Shown: positions 36,036-45,449, counted from the first letter of the stretch. The stretch is DNA of 64,000 bases from CAVQXR01 sp046330455 (GCA_046330455.1 JAXLSU010000004.1:1-64000); one strand, 5' to 3'. Notes: generated by a model from the letters alone, not told the origin. Made by a program: numbers and translations.

Positions 36036-36362
36036 GTGAGCCTGTTCCACGAGTCCGCCGAGGTTTGCGAGCTGCGCAGGCGGCTTCGCAAGCGGGAGCT
36101 CGAGCTCGAGGCGCTGCACGAGGTCGAAGCAGCGGCCCGCGCCGTGCTCGCCCGCACCGACTCGGCGGCCCGCACCTGGCTTCGCGGGGCGCTCGACAGG
36201 TATGACCGGACGGAGTCCGCCTGGGGCTACCAGGTGCCAGCGGAGGCGACTTCGCTGACTTCGCACCTGCCGTTGCGACCGGTGCTCTCCCACAGTCCGG
36301 CCGACCGCAGCGGAGGCTGGCATCGCGGCGGCCCGCACGGACGACCAGCGCGGGCCGCCTGA
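36036..36362 (+). CDS. Small helical protein, unknown function
   Basis: GTG 36036 follows CAGGAGG, giving 108 aa. Residues 5-45 are a heptad-rich charged helix (CELRRRLRKRELELEALHEV then AARAVLARTD), probably a short coiled coil. The tail is low in complexity (Ser, Gly, Arg, Pro). No family is recognised. The reading frame is open further upstream, but the RBS fixes this start. Divergent from the pilin-like gene. Confidence 0.45.
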   Translation: MSLFHESAEVCELRRRLRKRELELEALHEVEAAARAVLARTDSAARTWLRGALDRYDRTESAWGYQVPAEATSLTSHLPLRPVLSHSPADRSGGWHRGGPHGRPARAA

Positions 36363-36390
36363 GCCGGCCCACCACCGGCCTGCGATCCGC

Positions 36391-37284
36391 TCACGCCTCG
36401 AGGCGGTAGATCGGCACGAGGCGCTTCTCGGCCTCGGTGTCGATTCGCGCCACGACGTCGAGATAGGGCTCGAGGCCCGAGCCGCGCAGCTTCGCCCGCA
36501 GCAGCTGGTCGACCTGGAAGATCCCGGACGAGTTGTTCATCTCGATCTCGATCAGCACCGGACGCTCCTCGCCGTCGCGGATCGCGACCGCTTCGATCGC
36601 CGCCGCCGACAGCGCGTGGATCGTCACGCGCCCGCGCTCGAACGGGATTCGCGAGCGACCCTTCGCCATGTCGAGCGCGTCGGCGACGCGCACGATGCCC
36701 GACTCGAGCGTGAGCGGCCGGCCGTCCTCACGGTGAGTCATGATCGCCTGGAGCACCTCCGACACGCAGACGGTCAGCTCCGGCTCCTCGTAGATCCCCC
36801 GGAGCAGCTCGCGCGCCTTCGGCTCGGCGAGCAGGAGCGACATCTCCTCGTGGCCGTCCCGGTGGACGGACATGCCGATGCAGTGCAGGAGCGCCGCCAG
36901 CACGACGACGACCTCGGCATCCTCGGGCTCCATCCCGTAGTCCTCGACCATCCCGGGCTGCACGCCGCGCCGGACGAGCTGGCGCAGCAGCTTCAGCGCG
37001 ACGTTCGTGACGATCTGGACGTGGACCCACGAGTGGTCGTTGATCTCCAGCCGCTTCACGGCGTTCACGTTCGCGACGTGCCACCAGCCGCGAACCTGGG
37101 CATCCGCGTTCACCCGCGTCACGAGCTCCCGGAGCTTGCGGTTCGCCCGCCACGGAAGCCGGATTCGCATCTTCGCGACGGCCTCGGCGGGCGTCATCCG
37201 CGCCTCCCGCTCCGCCTTCGGCTCGGTGGGGGCCTCGATCACGTCCCCGGGGTCGTCCTCGCCGATCAGGTCTTCCGTGTCCAC
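36391..37284 (-). CDS. HD-superfamily phosphohydrolase-like protein with altered HD motif
   Basis: The 297-aa cytoplasmic protein has the HD-domain order: NDHSWVHVQIV (first His), ALLHCIGMSVHRDGHE (normally HD, here His-Cys, followed by further His), and IVRVADALDMAKGRSRIPFE (downstream Asp). Replacement of the metal-binding Asp by Cys may weaken or change activity. The family acts on nucleotides or phosphomonoesters, but no substrate is assigned. The start overlaps the end of the membrane-protein gene by 19 bases; both are on the minus strand and likely cotranscribed. Confidence 0.8.
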   Translation of the reverse strand: MDTEDLIGEDDPGDVIEAPTEPKAEREARMTPAEAVAKMRIRLPWRANRKLRELVTRVNADAQVRGWWHVANVNAVKRLEINDHSWVHVQIVTNVALKLLRQLVRRGVQPGMVEDYGMEPEDAEVVVVLAALLHCIGMSVHRDGHEEMSLLLAEPKARELLRGIYEEPELTVCVSEVLQAIMTHREDGRPLTLESGIVRVADALDMAKGRSRIPFERGRVTIHALSAAAIEAVAIRDGEERPVLIEIEMNNSSGIFQVDQLLRAKLRGSGLEPYLDVVARIDTEAEKRLVPIYRLEA

Positions 37285-37988
37285 GGTCCCTCCTTGTTCA
37301 GCCGGAGATCGAGAAAGGCGAGCGTCCAGGTCAGCGAGACGAACGGCACCGTGACGCTGTTGGCGACGAGATCGCCCAGGTACAGGGACGCGGGCGAGGG
37401 GAGCGGAGTGAACAGCGCCTTGATCACCGCCGCCACGATCGAGGCGAAGACGAGGCTGAGGACGACGATCGCGAGCACACGCACGAGGTCACCGCGCACG
37501 AGGGCATGGCTGCGACGAAACGACGCGATCACGGCCCTATCCTCGAGCACGATCGCCGGCGTGACGCCGATCCAGAGCGCGCTCAAGACGAGGAAGAGAA
37601 GTGCGAGCACGACCGCGGCGGGCACGGCGCTGATCAGGAAGACGAGGGCGACGAGCCCGCCGACGACGAGCGCGATCAGGAGCCCGGCGAGGATCAGGCG
37701 AGGGAGGTACGGGCGGACGCGCCCGAAGATCTCGCCGGCGGAGAGGTCGAGACGCTGCCGGCGCAGCTCGTCGGTGGCGACTGCGAGCGCACCCTGGAGC
37801 CAGTAGACGCCGACGCTGAAGGGGATCAGCGTGACGAGCGCGATCCAGCGATTCCCGGAGGACGCGACCGCGATCTGGACGAGCGCGAGGGCACCGAACA
37901 CGATCGCCCCGATCGTGACGAGGCGCCCGGCGGAGCGCGTGTAGAGCCGCCACGCCTCGGCGAAGACCTCGCCGATCGAGAGCCTCAC
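37266..37988 (-). CDS. Multi-pass membrane protein (about 6 helices)
   Basis: The 240-aa protein begins RLSIGEVFAEAWRLYTRSAG, a start shared by the glycerophosphoryl-diester-phosphodiesterase membrane-domain/DUF975-like families. Hydrophobic helices lie at about 25-45, 50-70, 95-120, 122-145, 170-195 and near 220, with FRRSHALVRGDLVRVLAIVV in the fifth-helix region. Role unknown; such proteins often organise membrane lipid domains. Its end overlaps the HD-protein gene. Confidence 0.75.
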   Translation of the reverse strand: MRLSIGEVFAEAWRLYTRSAGRLVTIGAIVFGALALVQIAVASSGNRWIALVTLIPFSVGVYWLQGALAVATDELRRQRLDLSAGEIFGRVRPYLPRLILAGLLIALVVGGLVALVFLISAVPAAVVLALLFLVLSALWIGVTPAIVLEDRAVIASFRRSHALVRGDLVRVLAIVVLSLVFASIVAAVIKALFTPLPSPASLYLGDLVANSVTVPFVSLTWTLAFLDLRLNKEGPWTRKT

Positions 37989-38086
37989 GCCGTCCCGATG
38001 TCAGCTCGACCCAGGGTGCCCATCACCTCGGTGCCAGCGTATCGCGGCCGGGCCGCCGGCCTGCGGCGACCCGGCCGCAGGGATCT

Positions 38087-38560
38087 CTACCCGCCGCTCA
38101 CCTTGTAACCGGCGGCCTTGATCCGGTCGATCGCCTGCTGGATCTCGCTCAGCGAGTCGAGGTCGAGGCCCTGAAACTCGGAGGCCGCGTCCTGGATCGT
38201 GCTCAGATTGCCGGACTTGACGGCGTCGATCAGCCCCTGCACGTCCCCGACGAGTGCCTTCACGCCGGAGGTGAGCTGCTCTTTCGTGTCCGCCACGTCG
38301 TCGGGGAACTCGAGCGAGTCGAGGTCGTCGACGGCGCGCTCGAGATCGTCCTCGACCTGTTCGAGCTGATCTTCGAGCTCATCGAACGAGGTCGCGTTCG
38401 GGGCGTCCTCGGCGAGCGACTCGAACGAGGCCTCGATCGAGTCGCCGATCGAGCCCATCGTGGACTCGAACTCCTCTTTCGAGGCCCCGCCGCCGCCTCC
38501 GCAACCGGCGAGAGCCGCTGCAACGAGCACGGCGAGCGCCGTCACTGTGAATCGCTTCAT
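38087..38560 (-). CDS. Lipoprotein with helical acidic domain
   Basis: The lipobox is clear: MKRFTVTALAVLVAAALAGC with Cys20 as the lipidated residue, then a Gly linker. The mature 137 residues are acidic and helical (FDELEDQLEQVEDDLERAVD, LSTIQDAASEFQGLDLDSL), suggesting a three-helix or coiled-coil bundle on the outer face of the membrane. No enzymatic motif is seen. A family name is not recognised. Confidence 0.82.
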   Translation of the reverse strand: MKRFTVTALAVLVAAALAGCGGGGGASKEEFESTMGSIGDSIEASFESLAEDAPNATSFDELEDQLEQVEDDLERAVDDLDSLEFPDDVADTKEQLTSGVKALVGDVQGLIDAVKSGNLSTIQDAASEFQGLDLDSLSEIQQAIDRIKAAGYKVSGG

Positions 38561-38655
38561 CGAACCTTCGCTCCTTCTGTCTGAACTGCCCTCGGGGTGA
38601 TCGACCCGTGGTCGGGGCGACTTGAGCCTAGGTACCGGGTCGGATGCGCACCGGG

Positions 38656-40459
38656 CTACGCGACGGCGCGAGCCCAGTCCCCGTACAGCGCCAGGTAGCG
38701 CCCGCCGCGGGCGAGCAGCTCCTCGTGCGTTCCCTGCTCGATGACGCGCCCGTGCTCGAGCACGACGATCAGATCGGCACCGCGAATCGTCGAGAGGCGG
38801 TGTGCGATCACGAACGCGGTGCGGTCGGCGAGCAGCTCCTCGAGCCCCTGCTCGATCCGCCGCTCCGTCGCGATGTCGACGCTCGAGGTCGCCTCGTCGA
38901 GGACGAGGATCCGCGGGTCGGCGAGCAGCGCGCGCGCGAACGCCACGAGCTGGCGCTGGCCGAGCGAGAGCCGGCTCCCGCGTTCGCCGACCTCCGTCTC
39001 GTACCCGTCCGGAAGCGTCGAGACGAAGGCGTCCGCCCCCACCGCCCGCGCGGCGTCGCGGATCTCGTCGTCACCGGCGTCCGGTCGCGCGAACGCGATG
39101 TTCTCGCGGATCGTCCCCGAGAACAGGAAGCCCTCCTGCGGCACGACACCGAGCTGGCGCCGGACGCTCTCCTGGGTCACGGCGCGGAGGTCGTGGCCGT
39201 CGACCGTGATCCGACCGGCGGTCGGATCGTAGAACCGCGCGAGGAGCTTCGCGATCGTCGACTTGCCGGCGCCCGTGTGGCCGACGAGGGCGACGGTCGT
39301 GCCGGCAGGCACGTCGAGGTCGATGCCGTGGAGCACCTCCGGGCCGGTGCTATAGCGAAACCGCACGGCCTCGAGCCTCACGTGCCCGGCGACCCGCGGC
39401 AGCTCGCCGGCAGCGGGCGCGTCGACGAGCTCGGGCTCCTCCTCGAGCACGTCGATGATCCGGTCGAGCGCCGCGACCGCGGCGAGGAAGGTGTTGTAGA
39501 GCTGCGAGAGCACCTGCACCGGGTCGAAGAAGTTCGCGAGGTAGCCGATGAACGCGAACAGGGTGCCGATCTCGAGCGAGTCCCCGAACGCGAGGTAGCC
39601 GCCGTACCCGAGCACGACCGCGGTCGCGACGGCCGACAGGAAGTCCACGAACGGGAAGTAGAGGCCGTTCAGGACGACCGTCTCGTGGTTCGCGGCCCGG
39701 TAGTGCTCGTTGATGCCGCGGAAACGCTCGTGGCGACCGGGCTCGCGGGCGAACGCCTGCACGACCCGCATCCCCGAGATGTCCTCCTGCAGGGTGGCCG
39801 TGACGTTCGCGAGCCGCTCGCGGACGCGACGGTACGCCCGGGTCGAGCGGCGGCGGAAGATCGAGGTGGCGATCGCCATGGCCGGGAAGACGGCGAGGGT
39901 CGCGAGCGCGAGCCGCCAGTCGAGCCAGATGAGGATCACCGCCGAGCCGATCAGCACGAGGGTGTTCTGGACGAGGCTCGTGACGCCGTCCGTGACGAGC
40001 TGGTCGAGCGCCTCGATGTCGTTCGTCAGCCGCGAGACGACGGCGCCCGTGCGGTTGCGCTCGAAGTAGCCGAGCGAGAGCCGCTCCAGGTGGGTGAACA
40101 GGCGAACGCGCAGGTCGGCGAGCACGCGCTCCCCCACCCAGGCGGAGTAGTACGTCTGGAGCGAGCCCGCCGCCCAGCCGACGAGCCCGGCAACGACCAC
40201 GGCGGCCGCGACGAGGCCGAGCACCGTCAGGTCCTCCTCGAGGATGCCCTGGTCGATCGCGACCTTCGCGAGCAGGAGGGGCGAGCGTCGCAGCGGTTCC
40301 GACGAGCAGCGCGGCGACCGCGACGAGCAGCCGTCTCCGGTACGGGTGTGCGATCCGCGCGAGCACCGAGACCCGGCGCATCGTCTGGCGCCAGCTCCAG
40401 TCGTCGATCTGGCCCTGTCCGACTCGCTCGGCGACGCCGCCTGGCTGGTGGATCTTCAC
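38656..40459 (-). pseudogene. ABC exporter half-transporter B (one frameshift near the N-terminus)
   Basis: A six-helix permease fused to an ATPase (about 600 residues). The start GTG 40459 overlaps the stop of partner A. After AALLVGTAATLAP frame is lost near 40279 by one missing base; LLLAKVAIDQGILEEDL follows in the next frame and the rest is intact. The NBD has Walker A GHTGAGKST and a canonical Walker B LVLDEATSSVD, but the signature is LSLGQ rather than LSGGQ. With partner A (which has the canonical signature and a degenerate Walker B) this predicts a heterodimer with one dead ATP site. The single indel may be sequence error; if so the gene is functional. Confidence 0.87.
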
Positions 40460-42252
40460 GCCGTCGCCTCGAGTGGCTCGTGCAGCTCCTCGACCTGCCC
40501 GTCGAGGCGGCCGTGGGCCTCGATCTCACGGAAGACGGGGCTCGTGACGCGCAGCTCGCCCGGCGTCCCACGGGCAACGATCCGGCCGTCCTCGAGCACG
40601 ACGATCTCGTCCGCGAGCGAGATCGTCGAGAGGCGGTGGGCGATGATCAGCGTCGTGCGGCCGCGCATCGCCTCACGGAGGGCCTGCCGGATCCGTGCCT
40701 CCGTCGTCGCGTCTACCGAGGCGGTCGCGTCGTCGAGGATCAGGATCCGAGGGTCGACGAGCAGCGCCCGTGCGATCGCGAGTCGCTGCCGCTGGCCGCC
40801 CGAGAGGGTGATCCCGCGCTCGCCGATCGCCGTCTCGTAGCCGTCCGGGAGCGCCGTGATGAAATCGTGTGCCTGGGCCGTGCGCGCGGCCGCCTCGACC
40901 TCCTCGTCGGATGCCTCCGGCGCGCCGAAGGCGATGTTCTCGCGCACCGTCGCCGAGAACAGGAACGGATCCTGCGAGACGATCCCGATCGAGCGCCGGA
41001 GCGAGTCGAGCCCGAGCTCGCGGACGTCGATCCCGTCGACGAGCACCCGGCCCGCGTCGGGGTCGTAGAAGCGTGGCACGAGCGCCGACAGCGTCGTCTT
41101 CCCGGAGCCGGTGTGCCCGATCAGCGCCACGACACGCCCGGCAGGGACGTCGAGGTCGATGCTGTCGAGAACCGGCCGGCCGGGCATGTACGCGAAGGTC
41201 ACGCCCTCGAGGTCGATGCGCCCACCGCCGGACGGGAGCGGTCGCGCCCCGGGGCTCGCCGCGATTCGCTCCGGCTCGTCGAGGATCTCGAGGATCCGCT
41301 CGCCGGCGGCCGTGGCGCGCTGGATCTGGCCGATCCACATGCCGAGCATCCGCAGCGGGAAGACGAGCATCAGCAGGTAGACGTTGAACTGCACGAACCG
41401 GCCGAGCGAGAGGTCGCCGTTCACGACCTGGTAGCCGCCGGCAACGAGCACGGCCGCGGTCGCGAGCATCGGCAGGAACCCGAGCAGCGGCGTGTACGCA
41501 GCCTGCTGGCGGGCGGCCCGCAGCGACTGGCGGAACACGGCCTCGGTGCGGGCACGGAAGCGCTCGAGCTGCGCCTCCTCCTGGGCGAACGCCTTCACGA
41601 CGTTGACCCCGACGATCGACTCCTCGGCGACCGAGGTCATCTCGGCGAGGCGCTGCTGGACGTCGCGCAGGACCGGGTGCGACACGTGGCTGTAGCGCCA
41701 CGATGCGAGCGCGAGGATCGGCGTGATCGCGAGCGCGATCAGCGCCAGCCTCACGTCGATGAAGAACAGGAGGGCCGTGACGGCGATCACCGTGAGGATG
41801 TGCTGGGCGAGGAAGATCAGCCCGTAGCCGAGGAAGAAGCGGACGTTCTGGAGATCGACCGTCGCCCGCGACATGAGCTGGCCGGTCTGGTAGCGGTCGA
41901 AGAAGTGGAACGAGAGGCGCAGCAGGTGCCCGTAGAGGCGATTGCGGACGTCGTACTCGACCCCGAGCGACTGCCGGCCCGCGATGAAGCGCCGGGCCAC
42001 CATCATGAGCGCCTTCGCGAGACCGAGCCCGAGGATCAGCGCGATCATGAGCACGAGCTGCCGCGTGTCCTCCGCCGGGATCGTCTCGTCGATGACCCGG
42101 GCGATCACGGCGGGGATCGCGATCGCGCAGGCCTGCGACCCGATCGCGAGCACGATCGAGACTGCGAGCGAGAGCCGGTACGGAGCGAGGAACCGCAGCA
42201 GCCGGACGAACGTCCCGAGGCGGGAAGGCTCGGTGCGATCCGGCGGTGTCAC
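40456..42252 (-). CDS. ABC exporter half-transporter A (permease-ATPase)
   Basis: A 598-aa type IV exporter half: TM domain in residues 1-310 (six helices) and NBD after 340. Walker A is GHTGSGKTTL, signature LSGGQRQRLAIARAL, Walker B ILILDDATASVD with Asp in place of the catalytic Glu, and switch LIIAHRLSTI. The Glu-to-Asp change is the hallmark of the degenerate site in heterodimeric exporters (TAP, BmrCD, TM287/288 type). It is first in a two-gene operon with partner B (GTGA overlap). Substrate may be drug, peptide or lipid. Confidence 0.93.
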   Translation of the reverse strand: MTPPDRTEPSRLGTFVRLLRFLAPYRLSLAVSIVLAIGSQACAIAIPAVIARVIDETIPAEDTRQLVLMIALILGLGLAKALMMVARRFIAGRQSLGVEYDVRNRLYGHLLRLSFHFFDRYQTGQLMSRATVDLQNVRFFLGYGLIFLAQHILTVIAVTALLFFIDVRLALIALAITPILALASWRYSHVSHPVLRDVQQRLAEMTSVAEESIVGVNVVKAFAQEEAQLERFRARTEAVFRQSLRAARQQAAYTPLLGFLPMLATAAVLVAGGYQVVNGDLSLGRFVQFNVYLLMLVFPLRMLGMWIGQIQRATAAGERILEILDEPERIAASPGARPLPSGGGRIDLEGVTFAYMPGRPVLDSIDLDVPAGRVVALIGHTGSGKTTLSALVPRFYDPDAGRVLVDGIDVRELGLDSLRRSIGIVSQDPFLFSATVRENIAFGAPEASDEEVEAAARTAQAHDFITALPDGYETAIGERGITLSGGQRQRLAIARALLVDPRILILDDATASVDATTEARIRQALREAMRGRTTLIIAHRLSTISLADEIVVLEDGRIVARGTPGELRVTSPVFREIEAHGRLDGQVEELHEPLEATA

Positions 42253-42306
42253 GACCCGAGTCTACCGACGGCCCCCCTTGCCCCCGGGGCCGCCGGCACG
42301 CACGGC

Positions 42307-42939
42307 TCACCCCCGGGCGAGCTCCCCCTTCACGAGCGCGAGCGCCCGTTCGAGGCGCTCCCGGTTCTCCGGGAGGTTCGTCCACCCGCTCGCACCGGAC
42401 GGGTGCGGGAGGGGGATCGCCGTCGCCTCGCCGAGGCACAGGCGCTCGCCGACGTGCTCGGTCAGCCGCTCCAGCCCGAGCACGCGCCTCGCGGCAAGCC
42501 CGCCGACGGTGACGACGAGGCCGGGGCGGAGCAGGCGAAGCTCCCCGGCGAGCCAGAAGGAGCAGAGGTCGAGCTCCACGGCGGTCGGGATGCGATCGCC
42601 TCTCCCGGTGCCGCTCCGTCCCGGGTAGCACCTCGTGACCGACGTGCAGTAGAAGGCCGCCGTGAACGCCTGCCCGTCCAGGTCGAGCCAGCGCCGCAGC
42701 GTCCGGCCGGCGCGCCCGCGCCACGGTCGTCCCTGCACGCCTTCACTCTCACCCGGCGACTGCCCGATCAGGATCGCGCGCTGACCGGCATGGCCCTCGA
42801 AGACCGGGCCCGAGGCGATCGGGTACCCGGCCTCACGGCAGGCGGCGCAGGCCCGGCAGTCGCGCCCGAGCGAGGCGAGCGAGCGGTAGGCGGTGCGGCG
42901 GCGCACGAGAGGAGCAGGATAGAGTCGGCATCCGCCCAT
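42307..42939 (-). CDS. Uracil-DNA glycosylase (family 4/5-like, Fe-S)
   Basis: This base-excision repair enzyme removes uracil from DNA. Motif A is GQSPGESEGVQGRPWRGRAG (residues 59-78), the C-terminal motif is PLPHPSGASGW, and Cys residues CRACAAC (about 29-35), TRCYPG and LCSFW can ligate a 4Fe-4S cluster. Length from ATG 42939 is 210 aa, but GTG 42906 is equally likely because the first codons overlap the start of the divergent ftcD gene (CATG). Exact UDG family number is not certain. Confidence 0.87.
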   Translation of the reverse strand: MGGCRLYPAPLVRRRTAYRSLASLGRDCRACAACREAGYPIASGPVFEGHAGQRAILIGQSPGESEGVQGRPWRGRAGRTLRRWLDLDGQAFTAAFYCTSVTRCYPGRSGTGRGDRIPTAVELDLCSFWLAGELRLLRPGLVVTVGGLAARRVLGLERLTEHVGERLCLGEATAIPLPHPSGASGWTNLPENRERLERALALVKGELARG

Positions 42940-43823
42940 GGCGCTTCCGCTCGAGTCCGTCCCGAACTTCTCGGTCGCTCGCGATACCGCAGCGTTCGAG
43001 GCGCTTCGCGAGGTGCTCTCCGGCCCCGCGCGGCTGCTCGACGTCCACCGCGACGAGGATCACAACCGCTCGGTGTTCACGCTCGTCGGGACGGGCGAGG
43101 AGCTCGTCGAGACGCTGCTCGCGGGGATCCGGGTCGCGGTCGAGCGCATCGACCTCCGTACCCACGAGGGCGTCCATCCGCGGATCGGCGCCGCCGACGT
43201 CGTCCCGCTCGTCCCGGTCAGGCCGGAGGACGAGCCACGGGCGCGGGCGGCGGCGCTCGCCCTCGCCGACCGCCTCGCCGGCGAGCTCGAGCTGCCCGTC
43301 TTCCTGTACGGCCGCCTGAGCGAGGAGGCACGGGGCCCGGCCTTCTTTCGTCGCGGCGGGCCGGAGGAGCTGCAGCGGCGGATCGACGCGGGGGAGCTCG
43401 CGCCGGATCGAGGGCCGGCCAGGCTCCACCCGACGGCCGGCGGCGTGCTCGTCGGCGTTCGCAAGCCGCTCGTCGCGTTCAATGTCAACCTGCGCAGCCG
43501 TGACGTCCAGATCGCGCGCGAGATCGCCCGCCTGATCCGCGAGCGGGACGGGGGGCTGCCCGCCGTGCGCGCGCTCGGGCTCGAGCTGCCGCGCCAGGGG
43601 CTCGTCCAGGTGAGCATGAACCTCGAGGACTGGGAGCGGACGGCGCCGCACGAGATCGTCGAGCGGATCGCCGCCGAGGGCAGCCTCGCGCGGCGTCGAG
43701 GTCGCCGGCAGCGAGCTGATCGGGCTCATGCCTGCCGGTGCCGCGGCGCTCGCAGCGGGACGGGCGCTGCTCCTGCCCGGCTTCGAGCAGAGCCGCGTCC
43801 TCGAGCTGCGGCTGCTGCCCTGA
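42938..43823 (+). pseudogene. Glutamate formimidoyltransferase (FTCD N-domain), one frameshift
   Basis: The protein should transfer a formimino group between glutamate and tetrahydrofolate in histidine degradation. The frame opens ALPLESVPNFSVARD (family start cVPNfSEgrd), DVHRDEDHNRSVFTLVG, HEGVHPRIGAADVVPLVP, and LVGVRKPLVAFNVNL. At about 43692 one base is missing; GVEVAGSELIGLMPAGAA and the end PGFEQSRVLELRLLP are in the next frame, stop at 43821-43823. It would be about 295 aa. Only one indel, so sequence error is plausible. It is followed after 12 bases by a HisD-like gene. Confidence 0.85.
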
Positions 43824-43835
43824 GGACGAAGAGGG

Positions 43836-45152
43836 ATGGGCGCGCTCTCCGTGTACCGGCTCGCCGAGCTCTCGCCCGTAGACCGGCACCGGATCATGGA
43901 GCGAGCGACCGGGGAGATCTTCGCTCCGGCGCTCGTCGAGAGCGTTCGCGCCATCATCGAGGACGTGCGTGCTCGGGGCGACGCCGCGGTCTGCGACGCG
44001 CTCGCCCGCTTCGACGGCGTCGAGTGCCTGCCGGCCGACCTGCGCGTGTCGGACGAGGAGCTCGCCTCCGCAGGCGGGCAGGTCGAGCCCGGGGTCGTCG
44101 CGGCGATTCGCGAGGGCATCGCCAACATCAGGGCGTTCAACGAGCGCGTGCTCGCGGACGCGTCCTGGACGAAGGAGCTCGCGCCCGGCCTGCTCGTCGG
44201 CGAGCAGGCACGCCCGATCGAGTCGGCGGCGCTGTTCGTGCCCGGGGGCAAGGGCTCCTTCCCGTCGGTGCTCATGCAGATCGGAACACCCGCCGTCGTC
44301 GCGGGTGTGAGCCGGCTCGTCGTGCTCGCTCCGCCGAGCGCCGGACGCGGGCTCGGGATCGACCCGGCCGTGCTCGTCGTCGCCCGGGAGCTCGGGCTCC
44401 GTGACGTCTTTCGCGTCAACGGTCCCGCCGGGATCGCGGCCGCCGCGTTCGGGACGGAGACGATCCCGAAGGTTCGCAAGGTGGTGGGGCCGGGAAGCCC
44501 GGCCGTCACGATCGCCCAGGTCACCGTCCAGCTCTACGGCTGCGCGACCGAGATGCTGTTCGGCCCGTCGGAGAGCCTCGTCATCGCCGACGGAGCTGCC
44601 GACGTCCGGATCCTCGCCGCGGACGTGCTGAACGAGGCCGAGCACGGATCCGACTCGGCGGCGCTGCTCGTGACGCCGTCGGAGGCGCTCGTACGCGCCG
44701 TCGACGAGGAGATCGCCCGCCAGCTCGCAGAGCTCCCGGCGTGGCGGCGCGAGTTCGCGGCGGCGGCCGTGTCGCATTTCGGCGGCGCGATCATCGTTCG
44801 CGACCTGGACGAGGCCTGCGCGTTTGCGAACGAGTACGCCCCGGAGCACCTGCAGGTGGCGACGGTCGACCCGGAGGCCCTGCTCGACCGGCTCGACCAC
44901 GCCGGCGAGATCCTGCTCGGCGACACGCCGTTCAGCGCCGGCAACTACCTGATCGGCGTGCCCGCGACCCTGCCGACCGGCGGGTACGCGAAGGTGACCT
45001 CGGGGGTCACCGCACGGACGTTCGTGAAGACGAGCTCGCTCGGACGGACGTCGCGCGACGCGCTCGCGCGCCTCGCCCCGGGGATCGTCGCGCTCGCCGA
45101 GCACGAGGGCTTCCCCGCCCACGCGGCCGCGATCCGGATCCGCGGGCTCTGA
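43836..45152 (+). CDS. Histidinol dehydrogenase-like protein with altered metal ligands
   Basis: The 438-aa protein follows the HisD fold throughout: ALFVPGGKGSFPSVLMQIG, GPAGIAAAAFGTETIPKVRK, GPSESLVIADG and the catalytic pair NEYAPEHLQV (E337, H338). Zinc ligands of HisD are partly replaced: Gln is Glu267, His270 is kept, the GDY Asp is Asn370, and C-terminal H429 is kept; the substrate-binding NH of GPNHVLPT is PA (GVPATLPTGG). This suggests a paralog acting on another alcohol (as in the sulfonate dehydrogenase HpsN branch) rather than the histidine-pathway enzyme. It is probably cotranscribed with the formiminotransferase gene. Confidence 0.85.
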   Translation: MGALSVYRLAELSPVDRHRIMERATGEIFAPALVESVRAIIEDVRARGDAAVCDALARFDGVECLPADLRVSDEELASAGGQVEPGVVAAIREGIANIRAFNERVLADASWTKELAPGLLVGEQARPIESAALFVPGGKGSFPSVLMQIGTPAVVAGVSRLVVLAPPSAGRGLGIDPAVLVVARELGLRDVFRVNGPAGIAAAAFGTETIPKVRKVVGPGSPAVTIAQVTVQLYGCATEMLFGPSESLVIADGAADVRILAADVLNEAEHGSDSAALLVTPSEALVRAVDEEIARQLAELPAWRREFAAAAVSHFGGAIIVRDLDEACAFANEYAPEHLQVATVDPEALLDRLDHAGEILLGDTPFSAGNYLIGVPATLPTGGYAKVTSGVTARTFVKTSSLGRTSRDALARLAPGIVALAEHEGFPAHAAAIRIRGL

Positions 45153-45182
45153 GCGCCGGCGCGGGGGCGCCGTGCGATAATC

Positions 45183-45446
45183 GTGCCCGTGGCTGCGCTC
45201 GTGCTCGCCGACATCGCCTGGTGGGGGCCCGTCCTGATCGTCGTCGGCGCCCTCCTCGGCCTCCTTGTCGCCTACGCCCTCCTGCTCGTGCTCGGGGGCC
45301 GCTCGCCCTCGCGTCTCTCCCGGAGGGTCGGGTACGAGACGACCGAGAAGACGAACTATCCGAAGCCGAACCTGGCGGCGTTCGTCGTCGTGTTCGCGGC
45401 CCTCGCCGTGATCGTGGGCCTCTCGATCGGTCTCGCGGTCGGCTGA
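45183..45446 (+). CDS. Small membrane protein (two helices)
   Basis: An 87-aa protein (GTG 45183; GTG 45189 possible). Helix 1 is GPVLIVVGALLGLLVAYALL, helix 2 AAFVVVFAALAVIVGLSIGL, with a charged loop (RLSRRVGYETTEKTNYPKPN) between them. No family recognised. It is separated from hisD-like by 30 bases and is followed by palindromic repeats. Confidence 0.6.
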   Translation: MPVAALVLADIAWWGPVLIVVGALLGLLVAYALLLVLGGRSPSRLSRRVGYETTEKTNYPKPNLAAFVVVFAALAVIVGLSIGLAVG

Positions 45447-45449
45447 GCC

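Noticed and set aside
38644..43503. A 1619-codon plus-strand open frame
   Set aside because: It is antisense to two ABC exporter genes and a glycosylase with clear motifs; its residues are Arg/Glu/Asp-rich without domains, a GC-bias artefact.
43680..43700. Programmed frameshift in the formiminotransferase gene
   Set aside because: No slippery heptamer or structured element is seen, and other isolated indels in the window suggest error.
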